33,911 bases of DNA from JAQBDA01 sp041301185 (GCA_041301185.1 JBFYSV010000098.1:1-33911), one strand, 5' to 3'. Shown: positions 24,008 through 32,329, numbered from the stretch's first letter. The notes: generated from the sequence alone by a model not told the origin. Numbers and translations: made by a program.

Positions 24008-25427
24008 TGTTGACCTCCTCTCCAGGTTGGTCGTCCTCGGGGGTTGTCTGGCTGGAAGCCGGCTCATCGTTGTCTTCACCGGATAGATCGCGATCCACTT
24101 CGGGTTCCTGCGCATCCGTTGCGGGTGTTGGGCTGGTTTGAGCGACCTGGTCATCGATGCTGACAATCTCCTCGGCTGGTTCCGCTGCTTCAGCCTCTAC
24201 AAGCTCTTCAGCTTCGAGGGGTGCTAAGACTGGTTCCTCCACAGGCGCCATTGCCGCCTGCTCCTCTGGTTGAGGGGCAGGTTTGCGCCGCCGGCTTTTA
24301 TTGATCATGGCCCGCGAAACATCCATTACAACCAGCAACCCCATCCCGCCAAGTACAGTGGGGATGAAGATCTTATAAAACAAATTGACATAGTACACCA
24401 GGGGGTAATTCTCGGGTGAAGGGATGTAATGAGAGAGCCAGGATGTGGGGAAATTCTCCTGAGCGTCCGGGTGGCATTTCTGGCAGGTTGTTAAAAGGTT
24501 TTCCTTCACCTGCAAACCCTTCTCAGGGTCATCGGCGCGTTTAATGTCATGTACGCCGTGACAATCGTAGCACACCGGTTTGTTGGTCTCCGCCTCTGGA
24601 TTCTGGTGCTGGAAGAGGGTTACCGTAGTGCCGTGAAAATCCGCTACATAGGTATTGAGCACCTCGGTAGAGATCCCATATTTTGACATCACCGCCGGGT
24701 CGGTGTGACACTCGGCGCACAACTGGGGAGACGATAAGCGGAAGGTTGTCGTGGTAGGATCTTCGATATTGTGCACGCCATGACAATCGATGCAGGTAGG
24801 GACATCCGGATTGCCCTCGGCCAGTGCCGAGCCGTGTACGCTGGTCAGGTATGTCTGGTAGATATCATTATGGCATTGAGCGCATGTCTGGGGGATCACT
24901 AACCGCGCCTCGGGCAAAGCTTCTCCGGTGTCCTCATCTACCCAATCCTGGACGGCGTGGGCGGTATGGCAATCGCTGCATACTGCAGCAGCGCGGTTCC
25001 CATTTGCCAGGGCGGTTGCATGCACGCTATCCATTGCCAGCTCGTATTGGGTGGCATGGCAGCGCTGGCATACAACATTTAATTGTAAGGTTACATCCCT
25101 GCGGTCCGTAGCGGAAAAGGGTGGGTGAGGGTATTCGCCAACATCGGCATGGCATTGCACGCAGGCGTAGCCTTGCGAGCCATGAATGGAACTGGCGTGC
25201 TCCAATGGGTCCACGTACAGGTCAAGCAGGGTTCCATCCTCGAGTGGAAAGGTCTGTCCCGGTACTCCGTGGCAGCTCGAGCAATATTCATCGCTGATGG
25301 ACAGGTTCGGGATAGGAGTCGCTTCTTGTGCCAGTGGAGTGGCAGTGCTGGGGATGACACTGTGGACCAGGAGGATTGCCAGTAACCCGGTGCAAAGCAA
25401 TGCAAGAACGAGAAAGGCGCGGCTCAT
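24000..25427 (-). CDS. Membrane-anchored nonahaem cytochrome c with a long acidic tail
   Basis: A 475-residue protein with an N-terminal signal segment (LVLALLCTGLLAILLVHSV) and nine CXXCH motifs between about residues 49 and 320: CSSCH, CVQCH, CQRCH, CSDCH, CAQCH, CIDCH, CAECH, CYDCH, CQKCH. A membrane segment follows (about 343-370), then about 105 residues rich in Glu, Asp, Pro and Ala, probably in the cytoplasm. The haem order and spacing match the nonahaem protein at 26155-27261, which lacks the acidic tail. GGAGG precedes the ATG, which overlaps the upstream cytochrome b stop (ATGA). Likely passes electrons between its cytochrome b partner and outside acceptors. Confidence 0.9.
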   Translation of the reverse strand: MSRAFLVLALLCTGLLAILLVHSVIPSTATPLAQEATPIPNLSISDEYCSSCHGVPGQTFPLEDGTLLDLYVDPLEHASSIHGSQGYACVQCHADVGEYPHPPFSATDRRDVTLQLNVVCQRCHATQYELAMDSVHATALANGNRAAAVCSDCHTAHAVQDWVDEDTGEALPEARLVIPQTCAQCHNDIYQTYLTSVHGSALAEGNPDVPTCIDCHGVHNIEDPTTTTFRLSSPQLCAECHTDPAVMSKYGISTEVLNTYVADFHGTTVTLFQHQNPEAETNKPVCYDCHGVHDIKRADDPEKGLQVKENLLTTCQKCHPDAQENFPTSWLSHYIPSPENYPLVYYVNLFYKIFIPTVLGGMGLLVVMDVSRAMINKSRRRKPAPQPEEQAAMAPVEEPVLAPLEAEELVEAEAAEPAEEIVSIDDQVAQTSPTPATDAQEPEVDRDLSGEDNDEPASSQTTPEDDQPGEEVNNG

Positions 25428-26158
25428 GGTTGCTTGCCTCCATCTTGCCCGGCTTTCTCCCCGGTTAGCCGATCATATTCCCGGGCGTGATAGGTTTTCA
25501 TGTCTTCTTCGTTCATTTTTCCAGTGAAGATACTCAGGTTCAGCCTTTCCAGGTGGACATGGAAGAAATGCCACAGGACGATGAAGATTGCTGCCACGAT
25601 CGCTTCCGTGCTGTGAGCCACTTTGGACGCCGGGACAACGCTGCCCGGCAAAACCCAGGTGATCGTTTCAGGAAACCAAAGGATCAGCCCAGTTACAACC
25701 ATGATACCGATACCGACGAAAATAAACCAGTAGGTGATCTTCTGTTCAAAATTGTATTTGCCAAAGGTTGGCTTATCTTTGCGCAAGAAGAGCAGGTAAG
25801 CAACCATTTGGCCTGCATCCCGCACATCTTGCCAGGTGATGAAAATATCTGCCGATAACTTACGCCGCGCCATCTGGTAAATCCCTGCGCCCAGGTGGTA
25901 GATCACCTCCAGAATTAACACCACCGCGGCAATCCGGTGGATGGTCTGCACCAGATAAACCATATCGGGTGTGGCCAGAATTTGCTGGCTCCAGCCTGTG
26001 TCGCGATATCTCTGCGGTAACCCCGTCAGCAGCAGGACGGTAAAGCTGAGCATCAGCAGCACGTGCTCCCAACGCTGCCCCAGGCTGAAGCGTTTGAAAA
26101 CCCTGACGGTTTGCACAGGCGGAGAATCAGTCTTGGTTTGCATTGGCTGTTCGCTCAT
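25424..26158 (-). CDS. Di-haem cytochrome b membrane subunit
   Basis: A 244-residue protein with four hydrophobic segments and His residues in each of the expected places (RWEHVLL, TIHRIAAV, VIYHLGAG, VAHSTEA, LWHFFHVHLERL). This is the cytochrome b561/NarI-like fold that carries two b haems and exchanges electrons with menaquinone. AGGAGG lies upstream of ATG 26158; start and stop both overlap neighbours by four bases (ATGA), so it is translationally coupled with nonahaem cytochromes on both sides. Residue pattern SIFTGKMNEEDMK near the end recurs in the cytochrome b/c fusion (MFTGKMSEKEMA), showing the two are paralogues. Confidence 0.88.
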   Translation of the reverse strand: MSEQPMQTKTDSPPVQTVRVFKRFSLGQRWEHVLLMLSFTVLLLTGLPQRYRDTGWSQQILATPDMVYLVQTIHRIAAVVLILEVIYHLGAGIYQMARRKLSADIFITWQDVRDAGQMVAYLLFLRKDKPTFGKYNFEQKITYWFIFVGIGIMVVTGLILWFPETITWVLPGSVVPASKVAHSTEAIVAAIFIVLWHFFHVHLERLNLSIFTGKMNEEDMKTYHAREYDRLTGEKAGQDGGKQP

Positions 26159-27261
26159 CGCAGGCTCCTCCTGCTCCGCTCCACGATTAGATGCACAATT
26201 TGTAAGAAAACGTAGATGCCCGCTCCCCACAGTACAACGGGGACGAGGGATGAGTAAAAAACATCGATGTAGTACAGGAGCGGGGAACGTTCCAGGCTAA
26301 TCTCGTGGTGACCGGTCCAGGCATCGGTCCAGTTAGGACCCACCCCTGGATGGCATTCCTGGCAGGTTGCCAGCAAGTTTTCGGGGTTGACGCTTGAACG
26401 CGGGTCATCGGTTTGGAAGATATCATGGATGCCGTGGCAGTCGGTGCATACAGCGCTATCGTGCCAGATTGTAGGCCAGCGGGCTTTGTAGACCGAAACG
26501 TCCACCCCGTGCCAGGAGAGCTTATACAGGTCGTACACATCTGCCGGGAGATCGTATTTGCTCATCAGCTCGGCATCGGCGTGACAACCGGCACACAGCT
26601 CCGGGCTATCGATGCGGAACTGTTCTGTGCGCGGATCCTGGATATTATGGACGCCGTGGCAGTCGGTGCACACCGGCACGTCTGGGTTATCCTCCTCCAT
26701 CAACGCAGAGCCGTGGATGCTCTCCTTGTATTTCTCGTACACTTCGCCGTGGCAGTTGGAGCAGGTTGTGGAGACCAGGCTGCGCGGCTGGTTGGGGGAT
26801 TGGATATAGTGTGAGCCGTGACAATCCGTGCAGACCGGCGCAGATGGATTCTCGGCTGCAACTGCGGCGTGCATACTGTCCTGTGCTTTTTCGTAGATTG
26901 TCGAATGGCATTTCTCACACGAGAGGTAATAAGCCCGGCTCAGCTCGCGGCGCGTTTGGTACTCTATGGGCGGGTGCGGGTAGGTCTTGATTTCAGTATG
27001 GCAAGCCTGGCACTCGATGCCGAGCGGGCTGTGGACCGATTGTTTGAGATGTTCGGCGTCGATAAATAGCGGCAACACCTCTCCGCTGGGCAGGGTCATG
27101 CTCAGGTCTGGGTTGCCGTGGCAGCTCAAGCAATACGCCTCGGTTTCCTGGTGGGGCTGGTCTGCCCTTGCTGGCTGAAAGACGGTGAGGTACAAGCCTG
27201 CTGCGATCAGTGCCGCAGCAAACCAGATGGGAAGGATGAGTCTTGGCCAGCGCCTATCCAT
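26155..27261 (-). CDS. Membrane-anchored nonahaem cytochrome c
   Basis: The 368-residue protein has a signal segment (LILPIWFAAALIAAGLYL), nine CXXCH motifs (CLSCH, CQACH, CEKCH, CTDCH, CSNCH, CTDCH, CAGCH, CTDCH, CQECH) and a C-terminal membrane segment (about 335-360) with a short basic tail. I start at ATG 27261, eight bases after GGAGG; an ATG five codons earlier has no such site. The start overlaps the small upstream gene by eight bases. It forms a module with the following cytochrome b, and this module is repeated downstream. The haem protein would face the outside of the cell. Confidence 0.9.
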   Translation of the reverse strand: MDRRWPRLILPIWFAAALIAAGLYLTVFQPARADQPHQETEAYCLSCHGNPDLSMTLPSGEVLPLFIDAEHLKQSVHSPLGIECQACHTEIKTYPHPPIEYQTRRELSRAYYLSCEKCHSTIYEKAQDSMHAAVAAENPSAPVCTDCHGSHYIQSPNQPRSLVSTTCSNCHGEVYEKYKESIHGSALMEEDNPDVPVCTDCHGVHNIQDPRTEQFRIDSPELCAGCHADAELMSKYDLPADVYDLYKLSWHGVDVSVYKARWPTIWHDSAVCTDCHGIHDIFQTDDPRSSVNPENLLATCQECHPGVGPNWTDAWTGHHEISLERSPLLYYIDVFYSSLVPVVLWGAGIYVFLQIVHLIVERSRRSLR

Positions 27262-27448
27262 GAGCCAGGCCTCCATCTGCAGGTTCGTTGTTGTCCCCAT
27301 TCCAATCTTTGGGAGGGTGGGCAGGCTCTTTGATCAATCCCAGGCGGCGTAACAGATAGGAAATCCCCAGCATAATGCCTAATGGCACCAGGCAGCGCAG
27401 GACATAAAACAATGCGATATACGCAGGGTTCAGGTCAGCCTTATTCAT
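27254..27448 (-). CDS. Small single-segment membrane protein of the electron-transfer locus
   Basis: A 64-residue protein with one hydrophobic stretch (about 9-36, with Arg-rich RRLGLIKE after it) and a polar tail. GAGGAG stands six bases before the ATG and its end overlaps the nonahaem cytochrome start, so it is expressed. I do not recognise the family. Its place after NrfD recalls the small extra membrane subunits of other quinone-oxidoreductase complexes, but that is inference. Confidence 0.7.
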   Translation of the reverse strand: MNKADLNPAYIALFYVLRCLVPLGIMLGISYLLRRLGLIKEPAHPPKDWNGDNNEPADGGLAHG

Positions 27449-27547
27449 GGCATGCTCCTCATTCTCTCATCCCAGCTCTTGGGATTGCAGCTCATGCGCG
27501 ATAATCCTGGCGCAAAACGGCTTTGCATCCAGGCTAAGGCGTGCCAG

Positions 27548-27610
27548 GCTGGAGAACTGCCTGCATCCATCCAGCCTATGCCAGGGAGGATGGGTGGGCG
27601 ATTCTCCAGC
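27548..27610 (-). other. Long imperfect stem-loop in the gap after nrfD
   Basis: GCTGGAGAA (27548-27556) pairs with TTCTCCAGC (27602-27610), GCC/GGC follows after a two-base mismatch, and CCATCC (27567-27572) pairs with GGATGG (27588-27593) around a 15-base loop. It lies in the 200-base gap between nrfD and the small membrane gene, the only sizeable gap in the core of the locus. No T-run follows on either side. It may stabilise or process the mRNA and so set different amounts of the upstream and downstream subunits. Confidence 0.5.
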
Positions 27611-27648
27611 GCAATGATAATCAGGTGATCAATCAGCTTCCAAAAGAT

Positions 27649-28875
27649 TCAGGCATGCTCCTCTTCTTTTTTGAATAGGGGCAGGTATTTCACACCCAGG
27701 GTAAGCATCAACAAGGCATACCCTATTATACCTATTGCAATCCCCCATTCAACAAGATTCGGGAAATAGTTTCCCGGAGGAAGCACATATTGTGTGCCGG
27801 GAGAATAGGCGAGAGGCACAAATAAGCCGCTGACGGTGACATTCCAGCGATTGATGATGATCCCGATCATCGCCGAAAAACCGCCCAACACCAGCAATGC
27901 CGGGTTGCGGTTAAAACGCGGGACTAAGAACAGGGTCGCTGGTATGACAATTCCCAGCAGTATCTCACCGACCCAGAAGGCGAAATTATACGGAGTTTGC
28001 TGGTTGAGCAGATATAGCGCCTGCTCAACGGTTGGCATCCGTCCGTAATAGGTGATGGCTGCCAGGTCCCAAAACTTGATATAACCATAGATCAATAAGC
28101 CAAAGCCGCTAAAGCGGGCAATTGCGCGCAAGATTTCATGGTCGATATTTCGCTTTCCCGTGATCCACTCAATCACAAATGTAATGCTCATTGTCAGGGC
28201 AGGACCAACCGCAATAGCTGAAAGGATGAACATGATCGGCATGCTGGGCTTGAACCAGATCGGGCGAGATTTTACAATCCCGTAGGTTGCCCCCAGCGAG
28301 GACTGGTGTAGCAGGGAGATTCCCAGGCCAAGCAGGGCAAAGAGCGGAGCGCCTTTATGGAGCATCTGGGCAAAAGCACGCAGCCAGGGCGCCCGGTCGA
28401 AAAATTTATTCTCCGTGATCACCGGTAAAAACTCCATCACCATGATGATCAGGTAGATCGTGATGCACCAGGTGATCTCCCACAGCACCGAGTGGACATT
28501 CCAGTACACCCAGGGGTGCCAGAAGCGGTCTGGGCGACCGATGTCCATCACCAGGGTTAGCAAAGCGGAGGTGTACCCGATGAATCCCAGGAAGACCGCC
28601 AGGCGCACAATGGGCTGGAATCGTTTCAATCCAAAAAGATAGACAACCGCCGATAATGTAAACGCTCCCGCTCCCAGGGCGATGGCAGACAGGTCGATTG
28701 TGATCCACAATCCCCAGGGAACCGAGTCGTACATATTGGTGATTACCAGGCCCTTAGAGAACACCTGGTAGGCGGTGACCAGCCCGATGCCAAGCAGGAA
28801 CATAATCAGACCGACCCAGGCCAGGAAGCCGGGCGAGAATGGGAAGGGTCGACGGGCAACGCTAACAGTGGCCAT
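27649..28875 (-). CDS. nrfD: NrfD/PsrC-type quinone-interacting membrane subunit
   Basis: A 408-residue protein with about nine to ten hydrophobic segments. It resembles the polysulfide reductase NrfD family: GLVTAYQVFSKGLVITNMYDSVPWGLWI near the start and DIGRPDRFWHP, a loop conserved in the family. These proteins carry no haem and exchange electrons and protons between quinone and a partner iron-sulfur protein. GGAGGG lies upstream of the ATG, two bases after the stop of the ferredoxin gene. With that ferredoxin and multihaem cytochromes it resembles Hmc, Qrc and Cbc complexes. No molybdopterin subunit is present, unlike Psr or alternative complex III. Confidence 0.92.
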   Translation of the reverse strand: MATVSVARRPFPFSPGFLAWVGLIMFLLGIGLVTAYQVFSKGLVITNMYDSVPWGLWITIDLSAIALGAGAFTLSAVVYLFGLKRFQPIVRLAVFLGFIGYTSALLTLVMDIGRPDRFWHPWVYWNVHSVLWEITWCITIYLIIMVMEFLPVITENKFFDRAPWLRAFAQMLHKGAPLFALLGLGISLLHQSSLGATYGIVKSRPIWFKPSMPIMFILSAIAVGPALTMSITFVIEWITGKRNIDHEILRAIARFSGFGLLIYGYIKFWDLAAITYYGRMPTVEQALYLLNQQTPYNFAFWVGEILLGIVIPATLFLVPRFNRNPALLVLGGFSAMIGIIINRWNVTVSGLFVPLAYSPGTQYVLPPGNYFPNLVEWGIAIGIIGYALLMLTLGVKYLPLFKKEEEHA

Positions 28876-28877
28876 GG

Positions 28878-29711
28878 CTACAAGCCCTCCTTGGGTGGGA
28901 TATAGTACACGCTGGGCTCAGCTCCCAGGTCTTCGCGCAGCCGGATGGTGGGATTGTCAGCCAGGACTTGAGAGATATGGCTGTTAGGATCTTTGAGATT
29001 ACCGAAAACCCGCGCTCCAACTGGGCAGATGTTGACACAAGCCGGGCTGGAGCCAGGAGATTCTCCCGGCACCTGGCCACTCTCTAAAGCTGCGTCAATC
29101 CGGTGGATGCAGAAGGTGCATTTTTCCACAACCCCCCGCGGGCGGCGATCTACTTCTGGCAGGCCGTAGGTGGGGACATATGGGTTCTCGTAAGGAATTA
29201 ATTCCCAATTGAACTTGCGAGCGTCGTATGGGCAGGCTATCTGGCAATACCGGCAGCCGATACAGCGGTCGTAATCCATCACGACCAGGCCATCCTCGCG
29301 GTGGTACGTCGCCTTAACAGGGCACACTTCCACGCAGGGCGCGTTCTGGCAATGCAGGCAGGGCCGGCTGAAATAAAACGTGTTGCCCGTAGATGTTTTT
29401 TCTTCAACGACGATGTTCCAGGGTTTATCGGGGTTGACATCATTAATCGCTGAGCAAGCCCGCATGCAGTACTCGCAACCGATGCATGCATCCAGGTTGA
29501 TCACCATACCCCAATGGTATTCGCCTGTGCCTGCCCCATGACCGGTCTCCGGAACACCCTCCAGCTGGCTCTGCTTGAGCTGTGAGAAGGGAGATAGGGG
29601 CCCGGTTGTCAAGAACTGAGCCGCCACTGCCGAGCCGAACGCAGCGCCAGCTACCGTTAAGAAATCCCGGCGGTTCAGATCGACCTTAATCTTGGTTTTT
29701 TTCTTACTCAT
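28878..29711 (-). CDS. Tat-exported ferredoxin-like subunit with four [4Fe-4S] clusters (NrfC/DmsB/HmcB type)
   Basis: The 277-residue protein begins with a twin-arginine signal: NRRDFLTVAGAAFGSAVAAQF. Four cysteine groups follow in the usual order: CIGCEYCMRAC, CLHCQNAPCVEVC, CIGCRYCQIAC, and the split CTFC...CVNIC, giving four [4Fe-4S] clusters. It would sit on the outer face of the membrane on NrfD and link quinone to the cytochromes. ATG 29711 has GGAGGAAG upstream and overlaps the upstream cytochrome gene by eight bases. An earlier in-frame start (29732) would put seven extra residues before the signal. Confidence 0.93.
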   Translation of the reverse strand: MSKKKTKIKVDLNRRDFLTVAGAAFGSAVAAQFLTTGPLSPFSQLKQSQLEGVPETGHGAGTGEYHWGMVINLDACIGCEYCMRACSAINDVNPDKPWNIVVEEKTSTGNTFYFSRPCLHCQNAPCVEVCPVKATYHREDGLVVMDYDRCIGCRYCQIACPYDARKFNWELIPYENPYVPTYGLPEVDRRPRGVVEKCTFCIHRIDAALESGQVPGESPGSSPACVNICPVGARVFGNLKDPNSHISQVLADNPTIRLREDLGAEPSVYYIPPKEGL

Positions 29712-30696
29712 TCTCGTCTTCCTCCACCACACGAATCCGCCGGCTAACCACCCAGGCTGCTACACCGCCGGTAACCAGCCCGACAATAGCACCCTGAGCC
29801 AGTCCTGTGTACAGGCGAACAGTGCTCTGCGCTTGCAAGTTTTCAATGGTCATCTCTTGCTCGCTTACTTTCTGCTCCAGGGTTTCAGTGTCCACCTCAG
29901 GCAAACCTTCCACCTGACCGGTCAATCGCACGATCGTATCCCGGGTATGGACGGTATCCTGGTGGCAACCGATGCAAGCCTCCGAGCCCACCGTAAAGGT
30001 ATGTCCGGTTGGGACAAGACCCATGATCGGATCTGTAGTGCGCGGGCTGGTGTACATATGGCAGTTGCTGCACTCCAGTCCGGCATTGGCGTGCGAGCTG
30101 TGAGTGAACGAATCATCCATTTGTTTATGGCAATTTGTGCACAGTTCAGTTACGGAATCGGCCCGTGGAGTTTGCGAGTGCGGGTTGTGGCAGGCCTGGC
30201 ATTGGATATTCGCTGCGTGATGGGGGCTGGCGCGCCATTCGTCGGTGGTGGTTTTATGGCAGGTGGCGCACAGCTCTGCATCCGGGGTTATCGTCATCAG
30301 AGTATCCGGATGCCCTGCCTGGAAAGGACCATGGCACGACTCGCAGGTGACCCCTTCGTGGCTGAAAGTGCTGTTGGCGATGTCGTAGCCGGTCACGTGG
30401 CATTCCAGGCAAGTAAAGTCTGAGCCAAGCTCCTCCCAGTCGCGCTGGAAGATGGGCGATGAAAATGCCTGGGCATGGTGGGTGGTCTTCCAGGCGTCAT
30501 AGATTCCCTGGTGGCACGTGGCACACGATTCAGGCCCGGCATAGCCTGAGGCTGATGGAGTTGCATCTTGTGCCGCCGGAGCCGCGCTGGCCGGTTGCGC
30601 TTGACTGAGGATTGCTCCAAGCGCCAGGCTGAACCCAAAGAAGAGGGCAAATGCCAGCCAGGCGAGATAACGACGATCTATGGTTTCGATTTTCAT
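29704..30696 (-). CDS. Octahaem cytochrome c with C-terminal membrane anchor (c554-like)
   Basis: A 330-residue protein with a signal segment, then YAGPESCATCHQGIYDAWKTTHH, the start of cytochrome c554-type domains. There are eight CXXCH motifs: CATCH, CLECH, CESCH, CATCH, CQACH, CTNCH, CSNCH, CIGCH. A short heptad-like stretch (ETLEQKVSEQEMTIENLQ) leads to a membrane segment (about 295-318) and a short charged tail. The inner ATG at 30696 has GGAGAA seven bases upstream; the ATG five codons earlier has none. It is followed by the ferredoxin with an eight-base overlap, so these form one complex by context. Confidence 0.9.
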   Translation of the reverse strand: MKIETIDRRYLAWLAFALFFGFSLALGAILSQAQPASAAPAAQDATPSASGYAGPESCATCHQGIYDAWKTTHHAQAFSSPIFQRDWEELGSDFTCLECHVTGYDIANSTFSHEGVTCESCHGPFQAGHPDTLMTITPDAELCATCHKTTTDEWRASPHHAANIQCQACHNPHSQTPRADSVTELCTNCHKQMDDSFTHSSHANAGLECSNCHMYTSPRTTDPIMGLVPTGHTFTVGSEACIGCHQDTVHTRDTIVRLTGQVEGLPEVDTETLEQKVSEQEMTIENLQAQSTVRLYTGLAQGAIVGLVTGGVAAWVVSRRIRVVEEDENE

Positions 30697-30732
30697 GTTA
30701 ATCTTCTCCATGGAGCATAAATCTTATTTGTT

Positions 30733-30826
30733 TAGAACTTACCCACTTGGCGAGGGGTTGGGTGTGTGTTGGCGTGCGGAGCACGCCTACACACACCCAG
30801 ATCCTCCTTCAACTGCGTAACTTCCA
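30733..30826. repeat. MITE-like element with imperfect terminal inverted repeats
   Basis: The left end TAGAACTTACCCA and the complement of the right end, TGGAAGTTACGCA, match at most positions. Inside is a near-perfect hairpin: GGGTGTGTGT-T-GGCGTGC (30760-30777) against GCACGCC-T-ACACACACCC (30781-30798) with a GGA loop. A shorter element with the same ends lies at 32468-32525. No transposase gene is in the window. The rest of this 355-base gap (30697-31051) is AT-rich leader without a convincing promoter, plus the terminator at 30982-31013. Confidence 0.6.
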
Positions 30827-30981
30827 TTTTATTTATATTTCGCTTAACTACAATTTTGATCGATTTTAGTAGACCTGTTTAGTGATAAATATCATATTAA
30901 GGATAGCGCTTTTGCATACTTATCTATAACAAATACTTATGACTTTTTCCTGTTAGAGAGTTGACCTGGGACAAATAAACA

Positions 30982-31013
30982 GTGTGCAGGGTAGCGATTG
31001 CCCCCCTGCACAC
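30982..31013 (-). terminator. Terminator hairpin after the collagen-stalked cytochrome gene
   Basis: GTGTGCAGGG (30982-30991) and CCCTGCACAC (31004-31013) pair perfectly. On the minus strand the hairpin is followed by TGTTTATTTG, a moderate T-rich run. It lies 39 bases after the stop at 31052, so this cytochrome gene may be a separate unit from the genes downstream. Confidence 0.6.
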
Positions 31014-31051
31014 CGGGTTTTTCCCTTTGCAAAGCGCAGTCCTTCTCTTGA

Positions 31052-32329
31052 TCAAGGCGTTGGGCGATCGTGATAACCGGTTGCAGTAGAGATCAGCTCT
31101 TCGTCGGTCTTGGGCGAGCCGCGCCCGGATCCGTGGCACTGGCGGCAGGCGAAGTTCAGCCCGATTTGAGAAAGGGCGAATTGTGTCTCGCTTCCGTCTT
31201 CAGCGGTGACCGTCTCGAATTGCTCGATCTGGCTCGAATCAATCGCCACGCGGTGGGTGCGGAAATCGCCAGAAAATTTCTCGCCATCGCCCCAGGCAAC
31301 CTTGATCATCTTTGGCATATGGCATTCCACGCAGGTGACACCCATCGCCGCATGGATTTCATTGTTCTGGTACTTACCCTGCTCGAAGTGGCAAGTCGCA
31401 CATTGGGTGTGCGTGGTTGGCTGGTCTGTCTGGCGTGGCTGGACCACTCCGGAATGAGGATCGTGGCAATCCACGCAGCTTAAGACATTGTGCTTGCCCT
31501 GGTTGAGGTCCTGGTATTGCTCGTGGTGATCGATCAATCCGCCGTTTCCGACAACAGGTTGACCTTCATTCGGTCGGTGGCACTCCTCGCAAGCCTCCGA
31601 GTCGCGCCTCACCTGCATCGGTAAGCCCTGGGGGTCGGTCATGTGCAGGCTGCCGGGTCCGTGGCACGCTTCGCAGCGAACGCCCTCCTGCGCCCAGGTG
31701 CCCACAAGCCCGGCCAGTTCGTCCTGGTTGCCGCGCTGGTTAAAACCAGTTGTATGGCACATGCCGCAATCATAGGGCAAGTTTTCTTCTCCAGATTTGA
31801 ACGTCACCCAACCGGCATCGACTCCCAACAGCTCGTTGGCGAAGTTCCACTGGTTCAGGTACTCGGCATTGCCGCTCGCGCCTGGCTCATCTGTGATGAG
31901 ATAGCCCTCTTTGTTGATAAACCGCGCTTTCCAGTTATAGCCACCGACGACGTACAGGATATCCTCCCAGGTGTAACCAGCTGGCGGTTCACTCAGCTCT
32001 GTGAAAGGATAGGCAGGCGGCTGCCCGTCCACCACTTGGTTCAACTGCCATGGATGGCCGGACTGCATATAGATGTTGGAAATTTCCTGGTGGCACCCGG
32101 CGCAGGTCGAATCGCCGACGTAGCTGGCGGCTCCAACCCCGGTAGGAGCCTCCGCAGCCTCTCCAGCCGGCCCTGGGGGGCCTTCCTTTCCGGGCGGACC
32201 TTGCGGTCCTTCAGGACCGGCCGGTCCGGCGGGGCCAACTGGCCCGGCTGGACCCTCCGGTCCAGCGCAGGAGGTCAGGACTGCCACTGCCAGCAAGGCG
32301 CTAATGATCAAGACCCACTTCATCCTCAT
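31052..32329 (-). CDS. Octahaem cytochrome c lipoprotein with a collagen-like stalk
   Basis: A 425-residue protein. Residues 1-20 are a lipoprotein signal ending LTSC, with Cys21 as the lipid site. Residues 23-56 are eleven Gly-X-Y triplets (GPEGPAGPVGPAGPAG...), a collagen-like segment rich in Pro. Then come YVGDSTCAGCH and seven more CXXCH motifs (CGMCH, CEACH, CEECH, CVDCH, CATCH, CVECH, CRQCH), making eight haems. Collagen-like repeats form triple helices, so a trimer with 24 haems held off the membrane on a rod is possible. GGAGGAG precedes the ATG by seven bases. It is the first gene of the locus on this strand and is divergent from an XRE regulator. Confidence 0.92.
   Translation of the reverse strand: MRMKWVLIISALLAVAVLTSCAGPEGPAGPVGPAGPAGPEGPQGPPGKEGPPGPAGEAAEAPTGVGAASYVGDSTCAGCHQEISNIYMQSGHPWQLNQVVDGQPPAYPFTELSEPPAGYTWEDILYVVGGYNWKARFINKEGYLITDEPGASGNAEYLNQWNFANELLGVDAGWVTFKSGEENLPYDCGMCHTTGFNQRGNQDELAGLVGTWAQEGVRCEACHGPGSLHMTDPQGLPMQVRRDSEACEECHRPNEGQPVVGNGGLIDHHEQYQDLNQGKHNVLSCVDCHDPHSGVVQPRQTDQPTTHTQCATCHFEQGKYQNNEIHAAMGVTCVECHMPKMIKVAWGDGEKFSGDFRTHRVAIDSSQIEQFETVTAEDGSETQFALSQIGLNFACRQCHGSGRGSPKTDEELISTATGYHDRPTP

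Noticed and set aside
30759..30799. Strong hairpin at 30759-30799 as a transcription terminator
   Set aside because: Neither side has a T-run. It sits inside a terminal-inverted-repeat element, so it is better explained as part of that element.
30830..30960. FNR/Crp-like site upstream of the octahaem cytochrome gene (TTGATCGATTTTA)
   Set aside because: Only one half of the FNR palindrome matches; the second half is absent, and no promoter could be placed beside it.
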